Origin: Pseudomonas sp. B6002
Lineage (GTDB): Bacteria > Pseudomonadota > Gammaproteobacteria > Pseudomonadales > Pseudomonadaceae
Assembly: GCF_013385985.1 (NCBI RefSeq)
Contig: NZ_JACAOY010000001.1
Span: 167,202 to 231,201, forward strand
DNA length: 64,000 nucleotides
Direction: 5' to 3'
The notes beneath the pieces were generated by a model, which was not told the DNA's origin, searched no databases, and saw only the letters and a list, made by a program, of their open reading frames with translations. The position numbers and the translations under genes were made by a program. This document shows, in pieces, positions 17,961 through 28,099 of this stretch. Positions within the stretch are counted from its first letter, which is position 1. The number at the start of each line of letters is the position of its first letter.

Positions 17961-19241
17961 TCAGGGTTTGACCTGGCTCAACTCGACGTGGAAGCGGCAG
18001 CCGTTAGGCTCCATGGTACTGAGGCTGACGCTCCAGCCCTGGTTCTCGCAGATGCGCTGCACCAGTGAAAGCCCAAGGCCCAGGCCATCACCACGCTTCT
18101 CGCTGCCACGTACAAACGGCTCGAACATCGCTTCGCGCTTGTCTTCGGGGATGCCCACGCCGGAGTCTTCCACCACAAAACCACTGGGCTCCAGGGTCAA
18201 GCGGATAAACCCTTGCTCGGTGTAGTGCAAGGCATTGCGCAACAGGTTGCCCATGACCGCATGCAGGAACGTCGTGTTATAGCGCGTATCCAGCGGCTGA
18301 CCGGGCTGGTAGATCAGCTCCAGGCCCTTGCGCTCGATGGGTTCACGCCAGATGCCAAGCAGGTCGTCGGCCACCTGGGAGAGGCTGACCTGAGGCGACA
18401 TGGCGCCGTTATCGTGCTGGGCACGGGCCAGCATCAGGAAGGTCTGCACCAGTTCGCGCATTTCCTCACACGCCCGGGCAATTCGCTCGACCTGGTTGCG
18501 ACCGCGCTGGTCGATGGCCGGGTTCTCCAGGAGCAATTCGCAGGAACTGGCCAGTACCATCAAGGGGGTGCGCAACTCGTGGCTCACATCGCTGGTAAAC
18601 AACTGCTCGCGGTTCAGCGCCTGGCGCAACCGGCCCAGGGTGGCGTCGAAGGCCACTGCCAACTCGCCCACTTCGTCAGCGGCATAGTCAGGCGCCAAGG
18701 GCGGCGCCAGGCCCAGCAGCTGGTCACGATGGCGAACCTGGCGGGCCAGGCGGACCACCGGTGCCATCACTTTGCGCGCCAGCACCCAGCCGAGGAACAC
18801 CGCGAGCGCCAGGCTGAGCACAAAGCCCACCAGCACCACGGCGAACAGCACGCGCTCCCGTTCTTCAAAATCGCTTTGGTCTTGCAACAGCACATAGCGC
18901 CGGCCGTCGACCACTTCCACCATGGCGTGGTACGACAGCGCCTCGCGGAACACTTCGTGAAAACCCGGTTCCAGGTGCCTCAGGTCCTTGGGCAACTCGA
19001 AATCACCGCGCCCACCGCTGAAATAAAACAGCTGGTCCGGCTCAGGCCGGTGGCTCCAGTCTTCGACGCTGTCCATCAGCAGCAGGCGTTGCAAGTCACC
19101 GCCCAGGCCAGCCGAGATCAGCTTCTCTTCCACCAAATGCACGGTGGCGACAATGCCCATGGCGAAGGCCCCCGCCACCAGTGCGCTCATCAACGCAAAG
19201 GCGATGATGATCCGCTGGGCAAGGCTCTGCTTAAACTCCAT
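17961..19241 (-). CDS. colS: Sensor histidine kinase ColS
   Basis: A 426-residue membrane sensor kinase. Two membrane helices (about 10-33 and 133-155) flank a periplasmic loop of about 100 residues. HAMP (about 155-205), HisKA with SDVSHELRTPLMVL, and HATPase_c with NLLRNALHYT and GLGLGLSLVQ follow. Residues reported as important for metal sensing in P. putida ColS are present at the same positions: His35, Glu38, Asp57, Glu96, His105 and the ExxE pair Glu126/Glu129. It should therefore respond to excess Fe3+ or Zn2+. The ATG at 19241 overlaps the colR stop by 11 bp. Confidence 0.95.
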   Translation of the reverse strand: MEFKQSLAQRIIIAFALMSALVAGAFAMGIVATVHLVEEKLISAGLGGDLQRLLLMDSVEDWSHRPEPDQLFYFSGGRGDFELPKDLRHLEPGFHEVFREALSYHAMVEVVDGRRYVLLQDQSDFEERERVLFAVVLVGFVLSLALAVFLGWVLARKVMAPVVRLARQVRHRDQLLGLAPPLAPDYAADEVGELAVAFDATLGRLRQALNREQLFTSDVSHELRTPLMVLASSCELLLENPAIDQRGRNQVERIARACEEMRELVQTFLMLARAQHDNGAMSPQVSLSQVADDLLGIWREPIERKGLELIYQPGQPLDTRYNTTFLHAVMGNLLRNALHYTEQGFIRLTLEPSGFVVEDSGVGIPEDKREAMFEPFVRGSEKRGDGLGLGLSLVQRICENQGWSVSLSTMEPNGCRFHVELSQVKP

Positions 19242-19914
19242 CACGACCCTCGGCCAGGCGATAACCCACACCGTGCACCGTTTGCAGCAACGGCTTGGCG
19301 AACGGTTTATCGATCACTTGGCGCAATTGGTGAACGTGGCTGCGCAGGCTGTCGCTGTCCGGGCAGTCATCGCCCCACAGCGCTTCTTCGAGGATCTCGC
19401 GGCGCAGCACGTGCGGGCTCTTTTGCATCAACACCGCCAGCAATTTCAGGCCGACCGGGTTGAGCTTGAGCAGGCGCCCTTCGCGGGTGACTTCCAACGT
19501 ATCAAGGTCATAGCTCAGGTCGCCGACTTGCAGGGCACGTCGCCCGCCGCCCTGGGCACGGCGCAATACGGCTTCGATGCGGGCCGCCAGTTCCGACAGG
19601 GCGAACGGTTTGAGCAAGTAGTCGTCGGCGCCGGACTTAAAGCCCTGCAGCCGGTCATCCAGTTGGTCGCGGGCGGTGAGCATGATCACCGGGGTGTCGC
19701 GGCGTGCGTCTTCGCGCAGGCGTTTGCACAAGGTATAGCCATCGATACCCGGCAGCATGATGTCGAGCACGATCAAGTCGTAATGTTCGGTGGCGGCCAG
19801 GTGCAAGCCCGACAAACCGTCCTGCGCGCAATCCACGGTATAGCCTTTTAGCCCCAGGTAATCCGCCAGGTTGGCCAGAATATCGCGGTTGTCTTCAACC
19901 AATAAAATTCGCAT
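19231..19914 (-). CDS. colR: Response regulator ColR (OmpR/PhoB type)
   Basis: A 227-residue response regulator with receiver domain (phosphorylated Asp51 in LIVLDIMLPG, Lys in LLKPFAL) and a winged-helix DNA-binding domain (SDSLRSHVHQLRQVIDKPF, VHGVGYRL). ColRS maintains outer-membrane integrity, metal tolerance and root colonisation in fluorescent pseudomonads. It is the first gene of colR-colS. Flanking operons on both sides carry similar TTTTCAC boxes, consistent with local regulon members. Confidence 0.95.
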   Translation of the reverse strand: MRILLVEDNRDILANLADYLGLKGYTVDCAQDGLSGLHLAATEHYDLIVLDIMLPGIDGYTLCKRLREDARRDTPVIMLTARDQLDDRLQGFKSGADDYLLKPFALSELAARIEAVLRRAQGGGRRALQVGDLSYDLDTLEVTREGRLLKLNPVGLKLLAVLMQKSPHVLRREILEEALWGDDCPDSDSLRSHVHQLRQVIDKPFAKPLLQTVHGVGYRLAEGRDGV

Positions 19915-20032
19915 GGGCAGTGTCTCCGTACGCGGTAACAGCCGTGTTGGCTCGCGCAGCTTAAGGCCAAGTGTGGCTCAGGGATAGACCTGGAAGGCCC
20001 GTCCATTAAGGTTTTCAACCGATATTTTAGTT

Positions 20033-20047
20033 GAACGAGATTTTCAC
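20033..20047 (+). promoter_or_regulatory. Candidate ColR box before the LtaS-type gene
   Basis: The plus strand reads GAACGAGATTTTCAC. A plausible -10 element TACAGT lies at 20067-20072, so the box sits at the -35 region, the right place for an activator. Confidence 0.5.
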
Positions 20048-20115
20048 TATAGCTTCACAAACTGACTACAGTGTCAGGGCGAAGATCGCCGCCCATCGAT
20101 ATAAGGAATTTGGAC

Positions 20116-22065
20116 ATGGGGTTTCTCAGAACGGCGCCTATGCGCTATTTGCTGCTCGTCACCGGCGCCTGGCTGGTTGTTTTCCTGCTCACCCGCAGTG
20201 TGTTGCTCGTCACTCACCTGGACGAAGTCGGTGGCAATTTGCTGCCGGTGTTTGGCGTGGGCGTGCTCTATGACTTGGGCTTCTTGACCTATGCGGCGTT
20301 GCCGTTAGGGCTGTATTTGCTGCTGTGCCCGCCCGCATTGTGGCGCCGCCGTGGCCATCGCTGGTTCCTGCAGGCGGTACTGACGGTCAGCCTGTTTGCC
20401 ATGCTGTTTACCGCCGTCGCCGAGTGGCTGTTCTGGGATGAGTTCGGCGTACGCTTCAACTTTATTGCCGTCGACTACCTGGTGTATTCCAACGAGGTCT
20501 TGAACAACCTGCTGGAGTCCTACCCGATCGGCAAGCTGCTCAGCTTGTTGGCGATGCTCGCCATTGTGCTGAGCCTGGTCCTGCGCAAGCCATTCAATGC
20601 GGCGATGAGTGCCCCGCTGCCGCCGCTGCGTGGTCGTCTGCTGAATGCACTGGGCCTGTTGCTGGTTGCCGGGCTCAGCCTGCAACTGATCAGCCAGGAC
20701 AGCCCCCGCGCCCAAGGCGGCAATGCCTACAAGAACGAACTGGCCAGCAATGGCCCGTACCAGTTTTTTGCGGCGTTCCGGAACAACGAACTGGACTACA
20801 CGCAGTTCTATAAAAGCCTGCCCGCCGACGTGGTCGCCCAGCAGTTGCGCGCCGAACTCAGCGAACCCAACGCCCGCTTCATCGGCAAGGACCCGCTGGA
20901 CATCCGCCGTGCCATCACCAACCCCGGCACGCTGCGCAAACCCAACATCGTGCTGGTGACCATCGAAAGCTTCAGCGCCAAGTACATGGGCAGCAATGGC
21001 GACGGGCGTAACCTCACGCCCAACCTCGACGCCTTGCGCCAGCAGAGCCTGTACTTCAATAACTTCTACGCCACCGGCACCCGCACCGACCGCGGCCTGG
21101 AGGCGATCACCCTGGCCATTCCCCCCACGCCCGGGCGCTCGATCGTCAAGCGCATCGGCCGTGAAAGCGGTTTTGCCAGCCTCGGCCAGCAGTTGAGCGC
21201 CATCGGCTACGACAGCGTGTTCGTCTACGGCGGGCGCGGTTACTTTGACAACATGAACGCGTTTTTCAGCGGCAACGGTTATCGGGTCGTGGACCAGAGC
21301 AGCGTGGCTGAATCGGAGATTTCGTTCAAAAACGCTTGGGGCATGGCCGACGAAGACCTCTACCGGCAAACCCTGAAACTGGCGGATGCCGACTACGCCA
21401 AGCAGCAGCCGTTCTTGCTGCAACTGATGACCACCTCCAACCACCGCCCTTACACCTACCCGGACGGGCGCATCGATATCAAGTCTGGCAACGGCCGTGA
21501 CGGCGCGGTGAAATACACCGACCACGCCATCGGCGAGCTCCTCACGGCGGCGCGCCAGAAGCCGTGGTTCGACAATACGATCTTCATTTTCGTCGCCGAC
21601 CACACCGCCGGCAGCGCGGGCAAGGAAGACCTGCCCATCACCAACTACCAGATCCCGTTGTTCATCTATGCGCCCAAGCTGATCGAAGCGCGGGAAAGTG
21701 CACAACTGGCCAGCCAGATCGACCTTGCGCCAACATTGCTGGGCTTGATCAACCTGAGCTACGAGTCAACCTTCTTTGGCCGCAACCTGTTGCAGGACAA
21801 CCCGCTGCCGCCGCGCGTGGTGGTGGGTAATTACCAGCACCTGGGTTTGTTTGACGGCAAGGACCTGGCAATCCTCAGCCCGCGCTTCGGGCTGCGTCGC
21901 CATGACCAGGCGCTGGGCGATAGTCAGGAGCTGCGGGTGGGCAGCGATGATCCGTTGATCCAGCGGGCGATCACCTATTACCAAGGGGCCAGTTATGGGT
22001 TCAAGCAGCAGTTGCTCAGCTGGAAAGCGCCCAAGGACACAACCCCGCAACTGACCAACCGCTGA
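20116..22065 (+). CDS. LtaS/EptA-like sulfatase-superfamily membrane enzyme
   Basis: A 649-residue enzyme of the alkaline phosphatase/sulfatase superfamily with about five N-terminal membrane helices (to about residue 190) and a periplasmic catalytic domain starting at KPNIVLVTIESFSAKYMG. The nucleophile is probably the threonine in ATGTRTDRGLEA. Metal ligands are likely in VADHTAG and in NHRPYTYP. Relatives transfer glycerol-phosphate or phosphoethanolamine. The substrate here is unknown, but modification of periplasmic glucans or LPS fits the envelope theme of ColRS. The ATG at 20116 has AAGGA upstream. It is divergent from colR. Its last codons resemble the start of each unit of the adjoining tandem array. 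Confidence 0.87.
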   Translation: MGFLRTAPMRYLLLVTGAWLVVFLLTRSVLLVTHLDEVGGNLLPVFGVGVLYDLGFLTYAALPLGLYLLLCPPALWRRRGHRWFLQAVLTVSLFAMLFTAVAEWLFWDEFGVRFNFIAVDYLVYSNEVLNNLLESYPIGKLLSLLAMLAIVLSLVLRKPFNAAMSAPLPPLRGRLLNALGLLLVAGLSLQLISQDSPRAQGGNAYKNELASNGPYQFFAAFRNNELDYTQFYKSLPADVVAQQLRAELSEPNARFIGKDPLDIRRAITNPGTLRKPNIVLVTIESFSAKYMGSNGDGRNLTPNLDALRQQSLYFNNFYATGTRTDRGLEAITLAIPPTPGRSIVKRIGRESGFASLGQQLSAIGYDSVFVYGGRGYFDNMNAFFSGNGYRVVDQSSVAESEISFKNAWGMADEDLYRQTLKLADADYAKQQPFLLQLMTTSNHRPYTYPDGRIDIKSGNGRDGAVKYTDHAIGELLTAARQKPWFDNTIFIFVADHTAGSAGKEDLPITNYQIPLFIYAPKLIEARESAQLASQIDLAPTLLGLINLSYESTFFGRNLLQDNPLPPRVVVGNYQHLGLFDGKDLAILSPRFGLRRHDQALGDSQELRVGSDDPLIQRAITYYQGASYGFKQQLLSWKAPKDTTPQLTNR

Positions 22066-22066
22066 C

Positions 22067-22820
22067 TGTAGTGAGCGGGCTTGCCCCGCGCGGCGGTGTG
22101 TCAGGAAAATGTGGGGCGCCTGGTAGACCGCGGCGCGGGGCGAGCCCGCTCACTACAAAGGCATGGCCAAGCACCCTATTAATAACGGCAATAAAAGCCC
22201 AAGCCCCCCCACAACTGACCGAACTGCGACTGTAGTGAGCGGGCTTGCCCCGCGCGGCGGTGGGTCAGGAAAATGTGGGGCTCCCGGTAGACCGCGGCGC
22301 GGGGCGAGCCCGCTCACTACAAAGGCACGGCCAAGCACCCTATTAATAACGGCAATAAAAAGCCCAAGCCCCTCCACAACTGACCGAACTGTGACTGTAG
22401 TGAGCGGGCTTGCCCCGCGCGGCGGTGGGTCAGGAAAATGTGGGGCTCCCGGTAGACCGCAGCGTGGGGCGAGCCCGCTCACTACAAAGGCACGGCCAAG
22501 CACCCTATTAATACCGGCAATAAAAAGCTCAAGCCCCCCCCACAACTGACCGAACTGCGACTGTAGTGAGCGGGCTTGCCTCGCGCGGCGGTGGGTCAGG
22601 AAAATGTGGGGCGCCTGGTAGACCGCGGCGCGGGGCGAGCCCGCTCACTACAAAGGCACGGCCAAGCACCCTATTAATAACGGCAATAAAAAGCCCAAGC
22701 CCCCCCACAACTGACCGAACTGCGACTGTAGTGAGCGGGCTTGCCCCGCGCGGCGGTATGTCAGGAAAATGTGGGGCGCCTGGTAGACCGCGGCGCGGGG
22801 CGAGCCCGCTCACTACAAAG
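22067..22820. repeat. Tandem array of five ~165 bp units, each containing a REPIN
   Basis: Units begin at 22067, 22231, 22396, 22562 and 22727 (spacings 164, 165, 166, 165). Each unit has an inverted REP pair (outer arms TGTAGTGAGCGGGCTTGCCC and complement, about 90 bp), then a spacer with CACCCTATTAATA and GGCAATAAAAAGCCC, then CAACTGACC. Copies differ at few bases. The array fills the space between the convergent LtaS-type gene and groEL. No gene is supported inside it. Confidence 0.95.
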
Positions 22821-22847
22821 GCACGGCCCCGCTTAGTAACCGGCAAT

Positions 22848-22886
22848 AAAAAAGCCCCGCCTGCATCACTGCAGGCGGGGCTTTTT
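22848..22886. terminator. Strong bidirectional terminator, groESL end
   Basis: The stem GCCCCGCCTGC/GCAGGCGGGGC has A and T runs on its two sides, so it can stop transcription from both directions. It lies 22 bp after the groEL stop codon. Confidence 0.92.
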
Positions 22887-22907
22887 CAGTACGGGGGTAA
22901 GGCTGGC

Positions 22908-24566
<1,659 letters not shown>

Positions 24567-24604
24567 TTAAATTCTTTGGAGTAACGGGAAAGTAAGCGGA
24601 AAAA

Positions 24605-24901
24605 TCACGCTTCCAGAACGGCGAGAATCTCGTTCTCGGCCATGACCAGCAGGTCTTCGCCGTCAACTTTCACAGTGTTGCTGCCGGAGTAAGGGCCGAA
24701 TACAACCTTGTCACCGACTTTAACGGCCAGAGCACGCACTTCACCGTTTTCCAGGGTTTTGCCTGGACCAGCAGCGACGATCACACCGTGGTTGGCTTTT
24801 TCAGCAGCCGAACCTGGCAGAACGATACCGCCAGCGGTTTTCTTTTCTTCTTCGCTGCGACGGATTACGACGCGGTCGTGCAGAGGACGAAGCTTGCTCA
24901 T
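24605..24901 (-). CDS. groES: Co-chaperonin GroES (Hsp10)
   Basis: The heptameric lid of GroEL, 98 residues. It starts [19 protein letters not shown] and has the mobile-loop sequence [13 protein letters not shown] ribosome site GGAGAG precedes the ATG. It is the first gene of groES-groEL, with a heat-shock-like promoter upstream. Confidence 0.98.
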   Translation of the reverse strand: MSKLRPLHDRVVIRRSEEEKKTAGGIVLPGSAAEKANHGVIVAAGPGKTLENGEVRALAVKVGDKVVFGPYSGSNTVKVDGEDLLVMAENEILAVLEA

Positions 24902-25040
24902 TGTCGATCTCTCCTAATTGTGTTTTTCATCGGCCGGTGTCAGTACCGGCGGGTTGTAATCCGGCTGTGCCGGTCGCGGTTCGCCAAGCGAAACGCGGAA
25001 GTCTGTCTGGCGTTGCCACCAGAAACCTTGCGGTGACCGA

Positions 25041-25075
25041 TACATAAGGGCGCATAAGCTTATTACAAGGGGGCT
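25041..25075 (-). promoter_or_regulatory. Putative sigma-32 (RpoH) promoter of groESL
   Basis: On the minus strand CCCCCTTGTAA (the -35 type CTTGAAA) is followed after 14 bp by CTTATGTA (the -10 type CCCATnTA). Two mismatches remain in the -10. The position, about 140 bp before groES, suits a heat-shock promoter. Confidence 0.6.
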
Positions 25076-25105
25076 CGACGGATTTTTTTTGCACTCGCCG
25101 GGCGG

Positions 25106-25139
25106 TAAAAGCAACACGGCACCCGAAGGTGCCGTGCTG
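25106..25139 (-). terminator. Terminator after fxsA
   Basis: A GCACGGCACC/GGTGCCGTGT stem with a TTCG-type loop is followed by GCTTTTA on the minus strand. It lies just after the fxsA stop codon. Confidence 0.75.
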
Positions 25140-25148
25140 GTGAAGCGG

Positions 25149-25625
25149 TTACTTGGTGTCGCGGTGTTCGAACTCGCCTTCAATCACGTCGCCTTCACGC
25201 TCCAGCGGCTGGCGCGGGGTCGGGCCGCCACGGGATTGCAGGTCGTCGGCGAACGCTCGCTGACGGATCGCAGCCTCTTCGGCACGCTGGCGCATCTTGC
25301 CCGCCAGCAGCTTGCGGGTGAACGGCAACAACATCACCAGGCCGACCACATCGCTGATAAAGCCTGGCAGGATCAACAAGCCACCGGCCAGGGCCATCAT
25401 CAGGCCTTCAAGCATGGTCTGGGCGGGCAGTTCGCCACGGTTCAGGCTTTCACGGGCACGCAGCGCCGTGGCCAGGCCGGCGACGCGCAGCACCAGAACG
25501 CCGAGCATCGAGCCGAGAATGATCAGCAACAGGGCCGGGAAAAACCCGATCGCGCTGCTGACTTGAACGAATACGAACAGCTCCAACACCGGGAACAGCA
25601 GAAAGAGCAATAAAAAAGGGCGCAT
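25149..25625 (-). CDS. fxsA: FxsA family membrane protein
   Basis: A 158-residue inner-membrane protein whose E. coli homologue, when overproduced, relieves F-plasmid exclusion of phage T7. It has four hydrophobic segments: LLLFLLFPVLELFVFV, a second around IGFFPALLLIILGSMLGVLV (kept short here), GLMMALAGGLLILPG and VVGLVMLLPF. The C-terminal tail is charged. I chose the ATG at 25625 (AGGAACC upstream) because it starts MRPFLLLFLLFPVLE. Upstream of groES, as in P. aeruginosa (PA4387). Confidence 0.88.
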   Translation of the reverse strand: MRPFLLLFLLFPVLELFVFVQVSSAIGFFPALLLIILGSMLGVLVLRVAGLATALRARESLNRGELPAQTMLEGLMMALAGGLLILPGFISDVVGLVMLLPFTRKLLAGKMRQRAEEAAIRQRAFADDLQSRGGPTPRQPLEREGDVIEGEFEHRDTK

Positions 25626-25691
25626 CAAATGGTTCCTCAACGCAAGAATGCCTTGCCAGTCCACCTTAGATGACGTCGCCGTTTCGTGAAT

Positions 25692-26423
25692 TCAAGCGCT
25701 GGCCGCCGCTTTTTTCGGCCAAACCTCGGCGTGAGCCAATGAAACCAGGGCTTCGCGCACTTGTGTCGGAGTGTTGCAAGACTCCGCAAAGGGCAACCAA
25801 TATAAGGATTGGCCTATACGCAGGTGCATGCCTTCACTGTCTATGCCCGCCAGTTGTGCAGGCTCGGAGGTCGGCAAACCGGTGAGGTCGACGTAATGGG
25901 CAATAGCCTTGGTGTGATCGCTGTTCATGTGCTCGATCATGCTGCGTTCGGCCTTGCCCGCGAACGGGTTGGCGAGCGTCAGTTCATCGACCCAGTGAAT
26001 CGCGCCAAACCCGCCGATATAACGGTGGCGCACCGGTTTGAGCACCCAGAAATCGAAGTCATGGGCCTTATGGTAGTTGGCCGAATCGGGGAAATAGCGG
26101 TAATAACGCTCGGCGGCCGCCTCAATGGCTGCGGCGTCTTCCAGTTTCTCGGCTTCAGCCAGGTACGTCAGACGCCCCACCGCTTGCACATCATCGGCCT
26201 CGCGCTCACCCACCAGCAGCGAGCACTTGGGGTCTTTCTGCAAGTTATGGGTGTGTTGGGCGATACGGCTGATGAGGATGAGCGGGCGGCCTTGATCGTC
26301 AAGGCAGTAAGGCACCACCGAACCGAAGGGAAAGCCAGGCATGGCTTTGGACAGTGTGGCGAGCGCCCCACGGTATTCCTTGAGCAACAGCTCTCGGGCG
26401 TTCTTGGCAACCTGTGTGCTCAA
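25692..26423 (-). CDS. HugZ-family FMN-binding split-barrel protein
   Basis: A 243-residue protein with a pyridoxamine-5'-phosphate oxidase-like split-barrel domain (PFGSVVPYCLDDQGRPLILIS) and a C-terminal DUF2470 domain (IEHMNSDHTKAIAHYV). Family members include HugZ, which degrades heme, but many are of unknown function. The heme-binding histidine of HugZ cannot be assigned by eye. I chose the TTG at 26423 because GAGGAG lies 8 bp upstream and the sequence MSTQVAKNARELLLKEYRG follows. Longer upstream frames have no such site. Confidence 0.82.
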   Translation of the reverse strand: MSTQVAKNARELLLKEYRGALATLSKAMPGFPFGSVVPYCLDDQGRPLILISRIAQHTHNLQKDPKCSLLVGEREADDVQAVGRLTYLAEAEKLEDAAAIEAAAERYYRYFPDSANYHKAHDFDFWVLKPVRHRYIGGFGAIHWVDELTLANPFAGKAERSMIEHMNSDHTKAIAHYVDLTGLPTSEPAQLAGIDSEGMHLRIGQSLYWLPFAESCNTPTQVREALVSLAHAEVWPKKAAASA

Positions 26424-26531
26424 CGTATGACTCCTCGGGGTATTCAGCCGCCCATGGCATATGGGAATGGATCTCAACCACAAGGTAATCAATATCGGCA
26501 AAGGTTGCCAAGCAGGTTTTGTGCAGCCTTA

Positions 26532-27539
26532 TTACCAGGCCACACCGAACCCGGCGGTATAGCGGGTTTTGCTCAGGCTGCTGTCCGAATCGCCACTGAT
26601 GATGTCGCGCTCGGCCTTGAGGTTGAGCGAGGCCCATTCGGTGACTTTGTAGCGCAGGCCCATTTCCGCATCCAGGGAGTAGTCCACCGGCCCATCGATC
26701 GGCCGGCCCAATTCGCCGTTGGTGAAGAACTCGACGGTCTTGCCCACCAGGTAGCGGTTGTAGTTCCACTTCATGGCCACGGAGTAGAAGTTGTCCTTAC
26801 CGCCGTCGGAATATTCGTAGTCAGTACGGTTGACCAGCGAACCCAGGGAGAACGCGCCCAATTCATCGTCCCAGAACTGGTAGCCCGGGCCGGTGCCGAC
26901 GGTGCGTTGGCGGGACAGGTCTTCCACCTTGTCACGCTTATAGGTCAGGCGGCCCTGCCAGAACCAGTGCTCGGTGAGGAAGCGGTCCAGGTCGTATTCC
27001 AGGGCCCAGTTGTCGGTGGTAGTGACGTCGTCCTGGAACTCGCGGTTGTACTCACCCTGCCCCGTGTGGCGCCATTGGCCGTGACGGGCGGTGGTCTTGA
27101 AGTCGATGTCGTAGTCGTTGGTGTCTTTTTCTGCGCGCTTGTAGTCCAGCGCCAGGTCGACGTTGCCTTTCCACACCAGGTCTTCGATCACAGGCTTGGG
27201 CTTGATGATCTGCTGGATGCTCGCCAGCTCCACGGTCTTGGGCGCTTCGCCATTGGCCAGGACCACTTTGCCGTCATCTGCGGCTTTGAGCGACTTGGCT
27301 TTCTCGCCCGTGTAGGCATCCTGTTTGACCAGCAACTCCTGGTCGCTCTCCAGGGTTTTCACCTGTTTCCAATCCACCGGGATGGCCCCTGCGTAGTCGG
27401 TCTGGATCAGCAGCTTGCCACCGTCGAAGACCTTGATCTTGCCGGTCAGGCGGTCGCCGTTCTTCAACCAGACGGTGTCGGCCAACAAGGGCGTGGAGGC
27501 GCTGAAAACAGCGAGGCACAGCAGGGTTCTGGACAACAT
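26532..27539 (-). CDS. DUF481 outer-membrane protein
   Basis: A 335-residue exported protein. The signal peptide is MLSRTLLCLAVFSASTPLLA. After about 100 residues of soluble sequence (WLKNGDRLTGKI) comes the DUF481 domain from about residue 120, with alternating aromatic and polar residues and a C-terminal ending in TAGFGVAW, which is typical of outer-membrane beta-barrels. Function is unknown. Confidence 0.85.
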   Translation of the reverse strand: MLSRTLLCLAVFSASTPLLADTVWLKNGDRLTGKIKVFDGGKLLIQTDYAGAIPVDWKQVKTLESDQELLVKQDAYTGEKAKSLKAADDGKVVLANGEAPKTVELASIQQIIKPKPVIEDLVWKGNVDLALDYKRAEKDTNDYDIDFKTTARHGQWRHTGQGEYNREFQDDVTTTDNWALEYDLDRFLTEHWFWQGRLTYKRDKVEDLSRQRTVGTGPGYQFWDDELGAFSLGSLVNRTDYEYSDGGKDNFYSVAMKWNYNRYLVGKTVEFFTNGELGRPIDGPVDYSLDAEMGLRYKVTEWASLNLKAERDIISGDSDSSLSKTRYTAGFGVAW

Positions 27540-27672
27540 AAGCAGGTTCGGGGCTCAAGTTTGACAAAAAAGGCGGCATTATCGTGTTAGATAACGTCTT
27601 AGCAAGGACTGACTCAGGGATTTGGGTTGAGTTCAGTGTTCACCGCGATATTTACAGACGTTTCTGACAAAG

Positions 27673-28056
27673 ATGCCGACGATCTCAACGGATATGCCCA
27701 CAGTGAATGAACCCGCCGAAACCCCGCAAAGCCCCGCCGAGATGCGCCGTACGGCGCTTTACCTGACCTTGGCGCAGGTCCCGCCTGGCTGCGTGGTGAG
27801 CTACGGGGAACTGGCGCACCTGGCTGGGCTGGGACGCGCGGCGCGCTGGGTGGGGCGCACCTTGAGCCAGCTTCCCGAGGACACCAAGCTGCCCTGGCAC
27901 CGGGTGCTGGGTGCCGGTGGTCGGATAAGCCTGCCAGTGGGCAGTGCTTCAGGCGACGAGCAACGCGCGCGATTGCGCAGCGAAGGCGTCACGATCCGCA
28001 ACAATCGCGTGGATATTCAGCGCCATGGCTGGCGCCCGGTAGAGCACAGCGGTTAG
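27673..28056 (+). CDS. atl: Alkyltransferase-like (ATL) protein, MGMT fold
   Basis: A 127-residue protein of the O6-alkylguanine-DNA alkyltransferase fold, single domain. The helix-turn-helix region is VPPGCVVSYGELAHLAGLGRAARWVG, kept short here as SYGELAHLAGLGRAARWVG, and the active site reads PWHR instead of the PCHR of true alkyltransferases. ATL proteins cannot transfer the alkyl group and instead flag O6-alkylguanine for nucleotide excision repair. A second ATG at 27694 is in frame and neither start has a clear ribosome site. Confidence 0.85.
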   Translation: MPTISTDMPTVNEPAETPQSPAEMRRTALYLTLAQVPPGCVVSYGELAHLAGLGRAARWVGRTLSQLPEDTKLPWHRVLGAGGRISLPVGSASGDEQRARLRSEGVTIRNNRVDIQRHGWRPVEHSG

Positions 28057-28099
28057 AGTGCGCGCTTTGTTTCCGCAAATCTGAGGCAGACTCCAGCCC

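Noticed and set aside
22067-22820. CRISPR-like regular array
   Set aside because: Units are ~165 bp with no short conserved repeat and unique spacers; no cas genes are nearby.
25692-26501. 269-residue version of the HugZ-like protein
   Set aside because: The added residues have no ribosome site; the TTG at 26423 has GAGGAG at good distance.
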